Assembly (NCBI GenBank): GCA_965214875.1
Contig: OZ243980.1
Location: 3,286,001-3,350,000 of the forward strand
Length of the DNA stretch: 64,000 nt
Direction: 5' to 3'
Source of the DNA: CBDAUN01 sp965214875
Lineage (GTDB): Bacteria > Pseudomonadota > Gammaproteobacteria > Arenicellales > JAJDZL01
Under the pieces are notes generated by a model that was not told where the DNA came from, did no database searches, and was given only the letters and a program-made list of their open reading frames with translations. Position numbers and translations under genes: made by a program. This document shows, piece after piece, positions 54,313 to 63,084 of this stretch; the stretch's first letter is position 1; the number at the start of each line of letters is the position of its first letter.

Positions 54313-56113
54313 GTGTCTGCCAGAAAACCTCTGATTTCAAGTATCGGCCGGTGCCGGGGGAGCGCAAGGCGCGGCTGCCGCGACGGCGGCGAGGGTCGGA
54401 ATGCAGCAGCGGGCATCCGAATGCGACAAAAAATGGCGCATAAGAGGATTGCGGGCGGCATCCGCCCAGGCGGGCGCCTCCGGCAGCCGGATCGTCGCTT
54501 GGAAACGGGTTCGGAGACGCTAGGCGGCGCGCAGGCGCGCGCGGCGGGCGAGCCGCTTGCGCTCCTGGTCCCGCAGCAGCCGCCCGAGCCGCTCGGGGTT
54601 CGCCGCCAGCGCCGACAGCGCCGCCGCCCGCTCGAAGCCCCGCTCGCCATGGGCGCGCACCCGCCCGAGCCCGCAATGCTCCAGATGATTGATGGCCGAT
54701 TCCACCGCCGGATGCTGCCGGCGCGCCGCCTGGAACCATTCCCGGCCCTCGCGCGCCGAAGCCTCGGCATTCGGCCGGCCCTTGGCCGGCAGCGCGCACT
54801 CGTCGAGCATCCCGCCGAGCTCGGCCTGGTTCGCCGGCGAGTGGAAGCCGCGGTCGAAGCTGCAGGCCCGAAGGTCGGCGAACCGCTCCATCGCCCCTTC
54901 AACCAGCGCCGCCGCATGGCCGGCGTCGCCGCCCTGCCACATGATCCGGCGGTGCAGGATGAACCGGCGCTGGTCCTCGACCACGGCGACCGGCACGCCC
55001 AGCTCCTGGCGCACGCCGGCCTTGCCCTCGGCCACCCAGCGGGTGTGCGGCTCGAAGATCGAGAACGCCTTCTCGCCGTGCGCGATGGTCTCGCCCCCGA
55101 GCAGCCGCCGCGAAACCTGCTCGAGCTGGCGGCGCGCATGGCCAAGATAGCCCTCGAGCTCGCATGCCAGCGCGTGCTCGCAGGCCGTCAGCGGCAGCTC
55201 GGCGGCCTGCGCCAGCGTCGCCTCGGCGCGCCCGGCCAGGCGGGCGCTCAGCGACAAATGCCGCTCGACCCGCCCGGGATGCTTGCGGCTGCGCCTCGAC
55301 ACGCGCACCCGGTCGAACCGCTTCTTGACCTGCCGCGATAGATGCTCATGCTGTCGCCAGCCGCCGAGCCCGGCGCTGTCCGCCAGCCTGGCCGCGGTGC
55401 GCACCGCGCAGCGCATCGCGTCCCGCAGCAGGTCCGCATCGGTCGGATAGTGCGCATCGGTCTCCACGCAGAACGAACCGGCCCGCCCGCGCAACGGCTC
55501 GCCAGGCTTTTTTCCGGCCGCCTCGCGGCCCGACCCGGCCACCAGCCGCCCGATCCCGGACAGCAGCTTCGGACCCGAAAGCGAGACGTTGTCGACCGCC
55601 GTCTGCTGCTCGCAGGCATGCCCGAGCGCCGGCGAATGCCCCGGCATCCGGCGCACCAGCCCGTCATGATTGGCCATGTGCGCCAGCCGGTCGAAGTCGC
55701 AGCCGAGCCCCTGCTCGGGCACGCCAAGCGCCAGAATGCGCCAAAGGTCCATGCCCGGCCGGCCGGCGTCCTTGCGCGCCGCCGGCGCGACCTCGGCCTC
55801 GAGCAGCTCGAACACCCGCCGGCGCAAGGCCTTGCTTGCGCAGAGATGCCGCAGGCCGAGCAGGATGGCCGGGATGTCGTCGCGCGGCTTGGCGCCGGTG
55901 TGGATGTTCTCGATCGGCACGGCGCCGATCTCGAGCTGGGCGGAGTGGGCCAAGCGCATCGCTTTTTCCTCGAAGATTGCGGCGAAACGGGGCGTTTCGC
56001 CCCATTTCGGCGGGAAATCCGCGCTGTCCGCGAATTCTTCGCCGCCGCCGCTCGCCGCTAAGCAATTGTTTTCAATCAGCAACGATATCACATTTTGGTT
56101 TTCTGGCAAGCAC
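54313..56113 (-). mobile_element. ISNCY-like insertion sequence, copy B (full length)
   Basis: 1801 bp, flanked by TAACTA on both sides (54307-54312 and 56114-56119), a 6-bp target duplication similar to the TAGCTA of copy A. The inverted repeats are the same as in copy A. The transposase gene is on the minus strand, opposite to copy A. It is inserted in a DUF262/HNH pseudogene. Confidence 0.92.
54520..56109 (-). CDS. ISNCY-like transposase, full length
   Basis: 529 aa, GC-rich. An N-terminal DNA-binding region (RDDIPAILLGLRHLC, WRILALGVPEQGLGCDFDRLAHMANHD) is followed by a DDE-type core: FCVETDAHYPTD, SIFEPHTRWVAEGKAG, GVPVAVVEDQRRFILH, and ACSFDRGFHSPAN. The pattern resembles ISNCY-family transposases; the exact family assignment is tentative. 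The frame is intact, so this copy could be the active source. It contains both segments that copy A has lost. The start is uncertain (a non-ATG codon at 56109). Confidence 0.8.
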   Translation of the reverse strand: MPENQNVISLLIENNCLAASGGGEEFADSADFPPKWGETPRFAAIFEEKAMRLAHSAQLEIGAVPIENIHTGAKPRDDIPAILLGLRHLCASKALRRRVFELLEAEVAPAARKDAGRPGMDLWRILALGVPEQGLGCDFDRLAHMANHDGLVRRMPGHSPALGHACEQQTAVDNVSLSGPKLLSGIGRLVAGSGREAAGKKPGEPLRGRAGSFCVETDAHYPTDADLLRDAMRCAVRTAARLADSAGLGGWRQHEHLSRQVKKRFDRVRVSRRSRKHPGRVERHLSLSARLAGRAEATLAQAAELPLTACEHALACELEGYLGHARRQLEQVSRRLLGGETIAHGEKAFSIFEPHTRWVAEGKAGVRQELGVPVAVVEDQRRFILHRRIMWQGGDAGHAAALVEGAMERFADLRACSFDRGFHSPANQAELGGMLDECALPAKGRPNAEASAREGREWFQAARRQHPAVESAINHLEHCGLGRVRAHGERGFERAAALSALAANPERLGRLLRDQERKRLARRARLRAA

Positions 56114-56119
56114 TAACTA

Positions 56120-56264
56120 TTGATATCGCCATCATTGACCCACCTGATAGCAGCCTCAAGGTATTCTTGCCGGATGGTCGACCCTTTCAAAAGATTCAAG
56201 CCAATGGCATAAGCCGGACAATTCCGGCGGCTGAAGTGCTTTTTTGCGTCTGCTGCAAAGACCA
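56120..56264 (-). pseudogene. 5' part of the decayed DUF262/HNH gene
   Basis: On the minus strand the frame reads ADAKKHFSRRN, then GLNLLKGSTIRQEYLEAAIRW and VNDGDINS, and runs across the TAACTA target site into YISDHQWAATAIALW on the other side of the IS. This is the C-terminal DUF262 region. It begins directly after the stop codon of the cupin gene and has no start of its own, so the N-terminal half of the gene was lost before the IS inserted. Confidence 0.6.
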
Positions 56265-56603
56265 TCAGCGAAAATAAACCGCCAGCAGTGCTCCATTTGG
56301 AGAATACGAGTTGTGCTCCGTGTTCGCTTCAAGCCAGACCAGATCGCCTTTTCCGTAGCGATAGCCATCGTGATCAATCACCTCTCCCTCTAGAACCAGA
56401 AACTCCTCGTCGCCCTCATGGACATGGGTTGTCGTCAAATGGCCTGGAGGCATCCTATACACGTGGAATCCGTAGCCTAGTCGCTTGTTGGGATTGATCT
56501 GCAGCACTTCACCGTCTTCGCGATTGTCATCATCATAAAGCGGGAGATATTCTCCATGTTCAATATTCACCACTCGTCGTTTTTCAGAATCTATCGGTCT
56601 CAT
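56265..56603 (-). CDS. Small single-domain cupin protein
   Basis: 112 aa. Cupin motif 1 is HVHEGDEEFLVLEGEVIDHDG and motif 2 GDLVWLEANTEHNSYSPNG, with the metal-ligand His, Glu and His residues in place. Small cupins of this sort bind a metal and can be isomerases, dioxygenases or sugar-binding proteins; no specific activity can be assigned. It stands alone, and its stop adjoins the DUF262 remnant. Confidence 0.75.
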   Translation of the reverse strand: MRPIDSEKRRVVNIEHGEYLPLYDDDNREDGEVLQINPNKRLGYGFHVYRMPPGHLTTTHVHEGDEEFLVLEGEVIDHDGYRYGKGDLVWLEANTEHNSYSPNGALLAVYFR

Positions 56604-56766
56604 CGTTAACCTCGAGAATGCTTGGGACGAACTTTACACTTGGAAGCAGTCGCCTGACTCCATTATGCTATATTGCGGCAGGAAAATGACGTTCGCCGTA
56701 AAGTCCAGCTCTCGCTGAAATTATTCAACAGCAGATTCTCGGGCAATACGAGCCGGTGAAGCAATA

Positions 56767-58319
56767 CCCAAAATCCGCGTTAGAGATTTTTTTGGGGCGG
56801 ATTTTGCCGAAATCCGGGGCGCGGAGAGATTTTGGCGTTCGCCGCGGCGATGCCGGGCGGGCTTGCGGGCGGGACGCGGCCGGAAAGGGCGGAGGAGCGG
56901 AACCGGGGCGAAAGATCAATGACAGTCCGCAACGCGCCGGGATGCAACCGATTTTTTTGTCGTGCGCGCGATGCTTTTTTTTTGCGTTTCCGGCGGCTAC
57001 GGCGCCAGGGCCATCGCCCGGATCATGCCGATGGCGTCGCTAAGCCGCCGCGCCGCCCGCGCGTCGCACAGCTTCAAGGCCCGGCCTCGGGCATGGCGCA
57101 CGATCTTGCCCGCCCTGCAGCAGGGCCGCCGGCGAAAGGTCTCGATGCGCATCGACTCGCAGCTCGCATCCAGCACGTGGCGCATCAGCGCGAACAGGTT
57201 GAAGGCGAGCATGCACAGCATGAAATGCAGCGCGTTGGCATGGAAGTCGCTGCACGGGGGATGCGCCGCGCCGAAGCCGCTGCGAAGCTCGCGGATGCGA
57301 TTTTCGGAGTCGTCGCCCCTGCGGCTGCATCAGCGGACCGCCCGCGAGTCGCTCCACCGGCAGAAGCTGGTCGCCAGCGCCCGGTAGACGCAGCCGCCCT
57401 GCGACAGGGTGTCGCCGGCCTGCGGGCAATCGAGCTCGAGCTCCTGCCGGCCGGACTTTCGCCTCCGCTGCACGACCGCCGCGAACGCTTCGGGCGTGTC
57501 GTTCATCGAGTGCAGGAACCGCGCCGTCTGCTGCGCCAGGCTCGCCGTCCCGTCGCGCTCGATGAAGGGCTGCCGCCGCGACTCGTCCAGCGCCCCGGTC
57601 TGCCCGGCCACGCTCGCGTCGAGCCTGGCGCGGATCGCGTAGCCGATTCCCCGGCTCGTGAAGCGGTTGATGATCCTCGCCTGGTAGCCGGCCGCGTCGA
57701 TGCGGGCGCGATGCGCCTTGACGCCCTTGGGCAGGGCGCGCTCGCACTGGCGGACGAACTCGCAGTTGCGCGCGTTCGGCGAGACCGGGCCGCCCCTGAA
57801 CTCCGCACCCGCCGCCATGCCGGTCTCGGCGATATGGCCGACGATCGGCATGCAGCCCCGCTCCTTCTTGCATGCGGACTCCGCCGAAGACTTCTCGCAG
57901 CGCCGCAGCCACCGGCCCAAGGCATCGTCGCCCGGCAGCCGGCGGATGCCGAGCAGCTCCAGCAGCGGCCGCTCCTCGCGCAGCTGCGCCACTCCGCTCA
58001 GATGCCGCGAGCCCTCGTGCATCATCAGCATGAACGTCGTCAAATACGCCCCCGGGCGCAAGCCGCGGTTGCTGCCCGGCTCCGGCATCAGCCGCTCGAA
58101 ATGGGTGTCGAGCCCCAGCTTGCGGATCAGCTCGGCGAGCGCCGCCAAGCCGCTTCGCGAAGTCAATTTGTCTTTCGTGGTCGAAATCTTGTATGATTGG
58201 ATGTCCATAAAGCCTTGCTCCGATCGGGTCCGCCCAACGGGTGAAATTTTGTTTGATCTAAAACCCCCATTGTACAAGGCTTTATCCCCTTTTGCAGCCA
58301 CCCTAACGCGATTTTAAGG
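56767..58319 (-). mobile_element. IS1380-like insertion sequence, copy 1 (degraded)
   Basis: 1553 bp. The ends are CCCAAAATCCGCGTTAG and, at the right, the complement of CTAACGCGATTTTAAGG. CAATA is duplicated at 56762-56766 and 58320-58324. Compared with copy 2 (1670 bp) it is 117 bp shorter because of an internal deletion in the transposase gene. Confidence 0.88.
56997..58208 (-). pseudogene. IS1380-like transposase with deletion and nonsense codon
   Basis: It starts MDIQSYKISTTKDKLTSRSG like copy 2. A 38-codon in-frame deletion after LGRWLRRC removes the segment ending VTLDIDATAVH, which holds the first catalytic Asp. A W-to-stop (TGA) change follows SFCRWSDSRAVR; beyond it the same frame continues with RRGDDSENRI. 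The deletion lies between CGCAG direct repeats. This copy is inactive. Confidence 0.85.
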
Positions 58320-58376
58320 CAATAGGAGGACATCGATGGTCGCGCCTTCAAGCGGTGCGTACCGCCTAATATCTCG

Positions 58377-59261
58377 ATGAAAGAGTACCTAAACATCGTG
58401 CGCCACGTACTTGAGCGCGGCACCCGCAAGGAAAACCGAACAGGCGTCGATACGCTTTCGACATTCAACTTCAACTACGAAATCGAACTTCGCAACGGGT
58501 TTCCACTCCTGACCACAAAGGAAGTTTCATGGAAAAACATTGTGATCGAAAACTTATGGTTCCTGTCCGGGGAAACTCGTATCAGCCTGCTTGAAAAGCA
58601 TGGTTGCAAATTCTGGAATGCCTGGTCCGACAACGAAGGTCGTGTTCCAAGCGCTTATGGCAACTTTTGGCGCCATTTTCCGGTGCCCAATGGTTCGGAT
58701 ACGGGCATTGCCTACAATGATCAAATCGCTTGGGTTGTCGAACAGCTGAAAGCCAACCCGATGAGCCGTCGACATGTTGTTTCGGCATGGGCGCCAGGCA
58801 ACGCCCAAGCCAGCGCATTGCCGCCATGCCATGCGTTCTGGGTACTCAACGTTCAAATGGGCAAGGGAAATGAACCGTTGCTTTGCCTGCACCTGACTCA
58901 GCGCAGCGCAGACATCGCCCTTGGCGTGCCGTACAACATCGCCGGATACAGCTTTCTGCTAGAACTGATTGGCCACTTGGCAGGGCTGCAGCCTGCAATT
59001 TTCGCGCACACGCTCATTGATGCGCACATCTATACCGCGAAAGAAGATGGATCCGATGCCGAACATGATCATATTCCAGGCCTACTGCAACAGCTTGAAC
59101 GATCCCCCCGAGCACTGCCAAAGCTCGCAATCGATTCTTCAATCCGATCTCTAGACGACATTTCTGAACTGCTCACTGAAGACACCGAAACCATTCTCAG
59201 CATCTTTCAATTGAGCGGTTACGACCCACACCCAGCCATCAATTTCAAAGTTGCTGTCTAG
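58377..59261 (+). CDS. thyA: Thymidylate synthase
   Basis: 294 aa. ThyA motifs: GTRKENRTGVDTLSTF near the N-terminus, ENLWFLSGET, and the catalytic ALPPCHAFWVLNV, with LTQRSADIALGVPYNIAGYS downstream. It methylates dUMP using methylene-tetrahydrofolate. The two IS1380-like copies lie on either side of this folate-metabolism segment. Upstream spacing to the IS is about 57 nt, so its original promoter may have been changed. Confidence 0.95.
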   Translation: MKEYLNIVRHVLERGTRKENRTGVDTLSTFNFNYEIELRNGFPLLTTKEVSWKNIVIENLWFLSGETRISLLEKHGCKFWNAWSDNEGRVPSAYGNFWRHFPVPNGSDTGIAYNDQIAWVVEQLKANPMSRRHVVSAWAPGNAQASALPPCHAFWVLNVQMGKGNEPLLCLHLTQRSADIALGVPYNIAGYSFLLELIGHLAGLQPAIFAHTLIDAHIYTAKEDGSDAEHDHIPGLLQQLERSPRALPKLAIDSSIRSLDDISELLTEDTETILSIFQLSGYDPHPAINFKVAV

Positions 59262-59583
59262 CAAGTTAATGTCGAAAGCGCATTTTGCGGCTATTCATGG
59301 CAACGATAAGTCGGCGCAGAAGCAAACAGACGGACGTACCTCTGTAAGAGAACTTTGAATTCTAGCGATTTTTGCGATGCATCCTGCCTGCGAAAGACCT
59401 GACCGTCCAGCGCATCGCTATAATCAAGTCAACATCATGCTTTAGCTGGTTCGGCAAATACAGCGATCAAAAAACCTGCTGCGCTGTCCCAGTCGCAAAA
59501 TAGCTTCTTTGCATGCAACAAAAATAACTTCAACCTATGCTTTACGATACAACGCACACCAATCAACCGATTGAACCGATTTA
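59262..59583. other. Intergenic region between thyA and folA
   Basis: About 320 bp without a recognised gene. A TATAAT-like hexamer (CGCTATAATCAAG, about 59417-59429) could be a folA promoter element, without a clear -35. Confidence 0.3.
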
Positions 59584-60069
59584 ATGGACATCATTGACCG
59601 TACCATCGGAATGATTGTAGCCTTCACTCATGACATGGTAATCGGCCTAAATGGCACTATCCCCTGGCACTACCCGGCAGACATGAAGCGCTTCAAGCGG
59701 CTCACGCTCAGCAGCACGGTCATCATGGGGCGAAAGACGTGGGAATCGCTGCCATGCAAGCCATTGCCGCAACGACGCAATGTCGTGATCACCCGCCATG
59801 AGCTTGAAGGCGTAGAAACCTACGCCTCAATTGGCGAGGTGCTGTCAAACCACCAAGGCCGCCCCGTCTGGTTCATTGGCGGGGCGCGCATCTACGAAGA
59901 GGCATTGAGGCATTGCGGTCTTATCGATGCCACCCTTGTTCCGGACACCGTATCCGATCCAAACGCCGTGAAGTTTCCCGAGATTGACTGGTCGGATTGG
60001 ATCGCGGGGCCAAAGGTGGCATTTGCTGAAGACCCGCGCCTAATCCATCAGCGCTTCACGCGAAAGTGA
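59584..60069 (+). CDS. folA: Dihydrofolate reductase
   Basis: 161 aa. Motifs IGLNGTIPWHYPADMKRFK (catalytic Asp), VIMGRKTWESLP and VWFIGGARIYEEAL. It reduces dihydrofolate, completing the cycle with ThyA. The first nine residues may be an artefact: the ATG of IVAFTHDMVIG (59611) is nearer the usual start. The end of the gene abuts a hydrolase gene whose ATG follows the folA TGA directly. A remnant of a second folA copy is at 63037. Confidence 0.92.
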   Translation: MDIIDRTIGMIVAFTHDMVIGLNGTIPWHYPADMKRFKRLTLSSTVIMGRKTWESLPCKPLPQRRNVVITRHELEGVETYASIGEVLSNHQGRPVWFIGGARIYEEALRHCGLIDATLVPDTVSDPNAVKFPEIDWSDWIAGPKVAFAEDPRLIHQRFTRK

Positions 60070-60342
60070 ATGGTCGGTTTCGCAATGCTCATTGAGGCCA
60101 ACAACATTCAGCTCAACTGCGAGCTGTCCGGAATTGCCGACGGACAGACAGTCATTCTAAGCCATGTCATCGGTTCGAGCCTGATCATATGGAACCCGCA
60201 GATGCATGTTCTCAATGAGCGCTATCGCGTGCTTCGCTACGACACCCGGGGGATGGGCTTGAGCTCGGCTCCGGACGAATCCTATTCGATGGAAATGCTT
60301 GTGGCCGATGCCGTCGCGCTTTTGGATGCCTGGCAGCTCGAT
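60070..60342 (+). pseudogene. Truncated copy of the alpha/beta hydrolase
   Basis: The first 91 codons match the intact gene at 63085 with only a few base changes (VILSHV versus VVLSHV; IIWN versus IMWN). After LLDAWQL the homology breaks off just before the nucleophile motif GLSLG, and the frame ends at 60400-60402 in unrelated sequence. The product lacks the catalytic Ser, Asp and His. Confidence 0.85.
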
Positions 60343-60553
60343 CGAGCGCATTGGAATCTTCGTCCTCCACTTGCAGTGCAAATGTCGACATCTCTTAATT
60401 GAACGCCGGTCCACCGATTTTGGGGGCGGCCCGGCACCACGAAGCCGGCATCACAGGATCCGGATCATACCCGGACGCTACTTTACCCGACCGTTTCCTA
60501 GACAAATGCCATTCGCAGAACTAACGCGGACCCAATTTGCGCTGAGAGTGTGT

Positions 60554-60931
60554 TCAAATCGACTGTGGGTCTTGGTTTTTTGCTCGATAATCCGGCCTGC
60601 CATAGTCCCACAGCTGATGATCCGGGCCAGACACGGTAAAAGTCATCAAGTCAACGGTCATGCTCGCGCCACTGCCACTTGCCCGGAGGAAGGCGCTGTC
60701 CAAGCATCCTTCTTCTTCAAAAGTAAGTCCTGTGCCACCTCCACAAGATAACCAGCCTATGCTTAGGGTTGGCACCTGCGACGCGACCGGCAGAGCCAGT
60801 AGCGTCAGAAATAGGAAGGTTGTTGATCTAGCGAGGGGGGGGGGGTGAATTTTGGAATGGTTGCACAATTCACTCCAAAGAAGTTGAAAGGAACTTTGGG
60901 TTATACGGAATTTTCCATACAATGAACTCAT
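60554..60931 (-). CDS. Possible small secreted protein with a poly-C tract
   Basis: 125 codons. A hydrophobic segment TTFLFLTLLALPVASQ resembles a signal peptide, and the mature part has SIGWLSCGGGTGLTFEEEGC with two Cys. The run of 11 C (60845-60835) codes for PPP just before the hydrophobic segment, so its length would switch the frame. I know no family for it, and it may be a remnant. The upstream part overlaps sequence next to the IS1380-like copy 2. Confidence 0.25.
   Translation of the reverse strand: MSSLYGKFRITQSSFQLLWSELCNHSKIHPPPLARSTTFLFLTLLALPVASQVPTLSIGWLSCGGGTGLTFEEEGCLDSAFLRASGSGASMTVDLMTFTVSGPDHQLWDYGRPDYRAKNQDPQSI
60835..60845. repeat. Homopolymer of 11 G
   Basis: Eleven consecutive G on the plus strand (C on the minus strand), the longest such run noticed here. 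A similar ten-C run is at 18127-18136. Such tracts are prone to slippage and, near a coding start, can act as phase-variation switches; sequencing error is the alternative. Confidence 0.7.
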
Positions 60932-60967
60932 TTTCAAACCGAGCCACTGCCGGTTCCTTGCTAGACT

Positions 60968-62637
60968 CCCAAAATCCGCGTTAGAGATTTTTTTGGGGCG
61001 GATTTTGCCGAAATCCGGGGTGCGGAGAGATTTTGGCGTTCGCCGCGGCGATGCCGGGCGGGTTTGCGGGCTGGACGCGGCCGGAAAGGGCGGAGGAGCG
61101 GAACCGGGGCGAAAGATCAATGATAATCCTAAACGCGCCGGGACGCAACCGATTTTTTTGTCGTGCGCGCGATGCTTTTTTTTTGCGTTTCCGGCGGCTA
61201 CGGCGCCAGGGCCATCGCCCGGATCATGCCGATGGCGTCGCTAAGCCGCCGCGCCGCCCGCGCGTCGCACAGCTTCAAGGCCCGGCCTCGGGCATGGCGC
61301 ACGATCTTGCCCGCCCTGCAGTAGAGCCGCCGGCGAAAGGTCTCGATGCGCATCGACTCGCAGCTCGCGTCCAGCACGTGGCGCATCAGCGCGAACAGGT
61401 TGAACGCGAGCATGCACAGCATGAAATGCAGCGCATTGGCAGCGAAGTCGCTGCACGGGGGATGCGCCGCGCCGAAGCCGCTGCGAAGCTCGCGGATGCG
61501 ATTTTCGGAGTCGTCGCCCCTGCGGTTGTACCAGTGGATCACCCGCGAGTCGCTCCACCGGCAGAAGCTGGTCGCCAAGGCCCGGTAGATGTAGCCGCCC
61601 TGCGACAGGGTGTCGCCGGCCTGCGGGCAATCGAGCTCGAGCTCCTGCTGGCCGGATTTTCTAAGCCGCTGCACCACCACCGCGAACGCTTCGGGCGTGT
61701 CGTTCATCGAGTGCAGGAACCGCGCCGTCTGCTGCGTCTCGCTCGCCGTCCCGTCGCGCTCGATGAAGGGCTGCCACCGCGACTCGTCCAGCGCCCTGAT
61801 CTGCTCGACCACGCTCGCGTCGAGCCTGGCGCGGACCGCGTAGCCGATTCCCCGGCTCGTGAAGTGGTTGATGATCCTCGCCTGATACCCCGCCGCGTCG
61901 ATGCGGGCGCGACGCGCCTCGGCGCCTTTGGGCAGCGCCCGCTCGCACTGGCGGACGAACTCGAAGTTGCGCGCGTTCGGCGAGACCGAGCCGCCCCTGA
62001 ACTCCGCCGCCACCGCCATGCCGGTCTCGGCGATATGGCCGACGATCGGCATGTAGCCCCGCTCCTTCTTGCATGCGGACTCCGCCGAAGACTTCTCGCA
62101 GTGCACCGCGGTCGCGTCGATGTCCAGGGTCACCCTTTTCCGATGGTGCAGCGCGACCGCCAGCAGCCGGCGGTTCACCAGCTGCAGGGCATGCAGCGTG
62201 CGGCGCTGCGCTCCGCAGCGCCGCAGCCACCGGCCCAAGGCATCGTCGCCCGGCAGCCGGCGGATGCCGAGCAGCTCCAGCAGCGGCCGCTCCTCGCGCA
62301 GCTGCGCCACTCCGCTCAGATGCCGCGAGCCCTCGTGCATCATCAGCATGAACGTCGTCAAATACGCCCCCGGGCGCAAGCCGCGGTTGCTGCCCGGCTC
62401 CGGCATCAGCCGCTCGAAATGGGTGTCGAGCCCCAGCTTGCGGATCAGCTCGGCCAGCGCCGCCAGGCCGCTTCGCGAAGTCAATTTGTCTTTCGTGGTC
62501 GAAATCTTGTATGATTGGATGTCCATAAAGCCTTGCTCCGATCGGGTTCACCCAACGGGTGAAATTTTGTTTGATCTAAAACCCCCATTGTACAAGGCTT
62601 TATCCCCTTTTGCAGCCACCCTAACGCGGTTTTAAGG
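60968..62637 (-). mobile_element. IS1380-like insertion sequence, copy 2 (full length)
   Basis: 1670 bp, flanked by AGACT at 60963-60967 and 62638-62642. Inverted repeats are the same as in copy 1. Both copies are in the same orientation, yet each has its own target duplication, so they do not form a composite transposon. Confidence 0.9.
61198..62526 (-). CDS. IS1380-like transposase, intact
   Basis: 442 aa. A DDE transposase: VTLDIDATAVH (first Asp), MPIVGHIAETGMAVAAEF, RIDAAGYQARIINHF (second Asp), and YNRRGDDSENRIRELRSGFG with the last acidic residue. The C-terminal FNLFALMRHVL and helical tail fit the IS1380 family. The frame is complete, and it keeps the 38 codons that copy 1 has lost. 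Confidence 0.88.
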   Translation of the reverse strand: MDIQSYKISTTKDKLTSRSGLAALAELIRKLGLDTHFERLMPEPGSNRGLRPGAYLTTFMLMMHEGSRHLSGVAQLREERPLLELLGIRRLPGDDALGRWLRRCGAQRRTLHALQLVNRRLLAVALHHRKRVTLDIDATAVHCEKSSAESACKKERGYMPIVGHIAETGMAVAAEFRGGSVSPNARNFEFVRQCERALPKGAEARRARIDAAGYQARIINHFTSRGIGYAVRARLDASVVEQIRALDESRWQPFIERDGTASETQQTARFLHSMNDTPEAFAVVVQRLRKSGQQELELDCPQAGDTLSQGGYIYRALATSFCRWSDSRVIHWYNRRGDDSENRIRELRSGFGAAHPPCSDFAANALHFMLCMLAFNLFALMRHVLDASCESMRIETFRRRLYCRAGKIVRHARGRALKLCDARAARRLSDAIGMIRAMALAP

Positions 62638-62677
62638 AGACTTGAAAAGTCGGTTAGCAATCGTATAAGATAGGATA

Positions 62678-62917
62678 ATGGCAAAAAATGATAATCAAGA
62701 TCAACAAATCCATGAACTAGCGAAACAGATCGCCGTACTAGAGCAAAAAATGGAAACCCATAAGCAAGAGTACAAGACCGACATTGCCCGGCTAGCCGAG
62801 CAGATGGCCAAGCGTGACACCGAGGCCGGAAAAAGGGAGAATCGATTGCTTCTCGCAATGCTTGGCGGTCTTGCGGTAGCCACTACGGTCTTAGGCCTTT
62901 TGATCACCGCGCAGTAA
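62678..62917 (+). CDS. Small coiled-coil protein with C-terminal membrane anchor
   Basis: 79 aa. Residues 8-58 form a charged coiled coil (QIHELAKQIAVLEQKMETH, then ARLAEQMAKRDTEAGKREN), followed by one membrane helix (LLLAMLGGLAVATTVLGLLI) and a very short tail. This resembles tail-anchored CCDC90/DUF1640-like proteins, though no family can be fixed. It starts 35 nt after the IS1380-like copy's target duplication and precedes the folA remnant. Confidence 0.6.
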   Translation: MAKNDNQDQQIHELAKQIAVLEQKMETHKQEYKTDIARLAEQMAKRDTEAGKRENRLLLAMLGGLAVATTVLGLLITAQ

Positions 62918-63036
62918 CAAAAATCAGCACTAACCGCCGGCGGCGGAGCTCGCGGTGCAATCCATCTGCAGATGGCGCAATCTCGTTGCTTGCAAATAGA
63001 TTTTCTATTTCAGTTACTCCATCTAAAGATTTCTTG

Positions 63037-63084
63037 ATCCCCTGGCACTACCCGGCAGACATGAAGCGCTTCACGCGAAAGTGA
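63037..63084 (+). pseudogene. Internally deleted folA remnant
   Basis: ATCCCCTGGCAC...ATGAAGCGCTTCA matches folA at 59659-59695 exactly, and is then joined directly to the last codons of folA (ACGCGAAAGTGA). The join is at GCGCTTCA, which occurs twice in the intact folA (59688-59695 and 60051-60058). The missing part is exactly 363 bp. The start of the gene is also missing. Confidence 0.9.

Noticed and set aside
56767..62637. Two IS1380-like copies as a composite transposon carrying thyA-folA
   Set aside because: Each copy has its own 5-bp target duplication (CAATA and AGACT), so they inserted separately.
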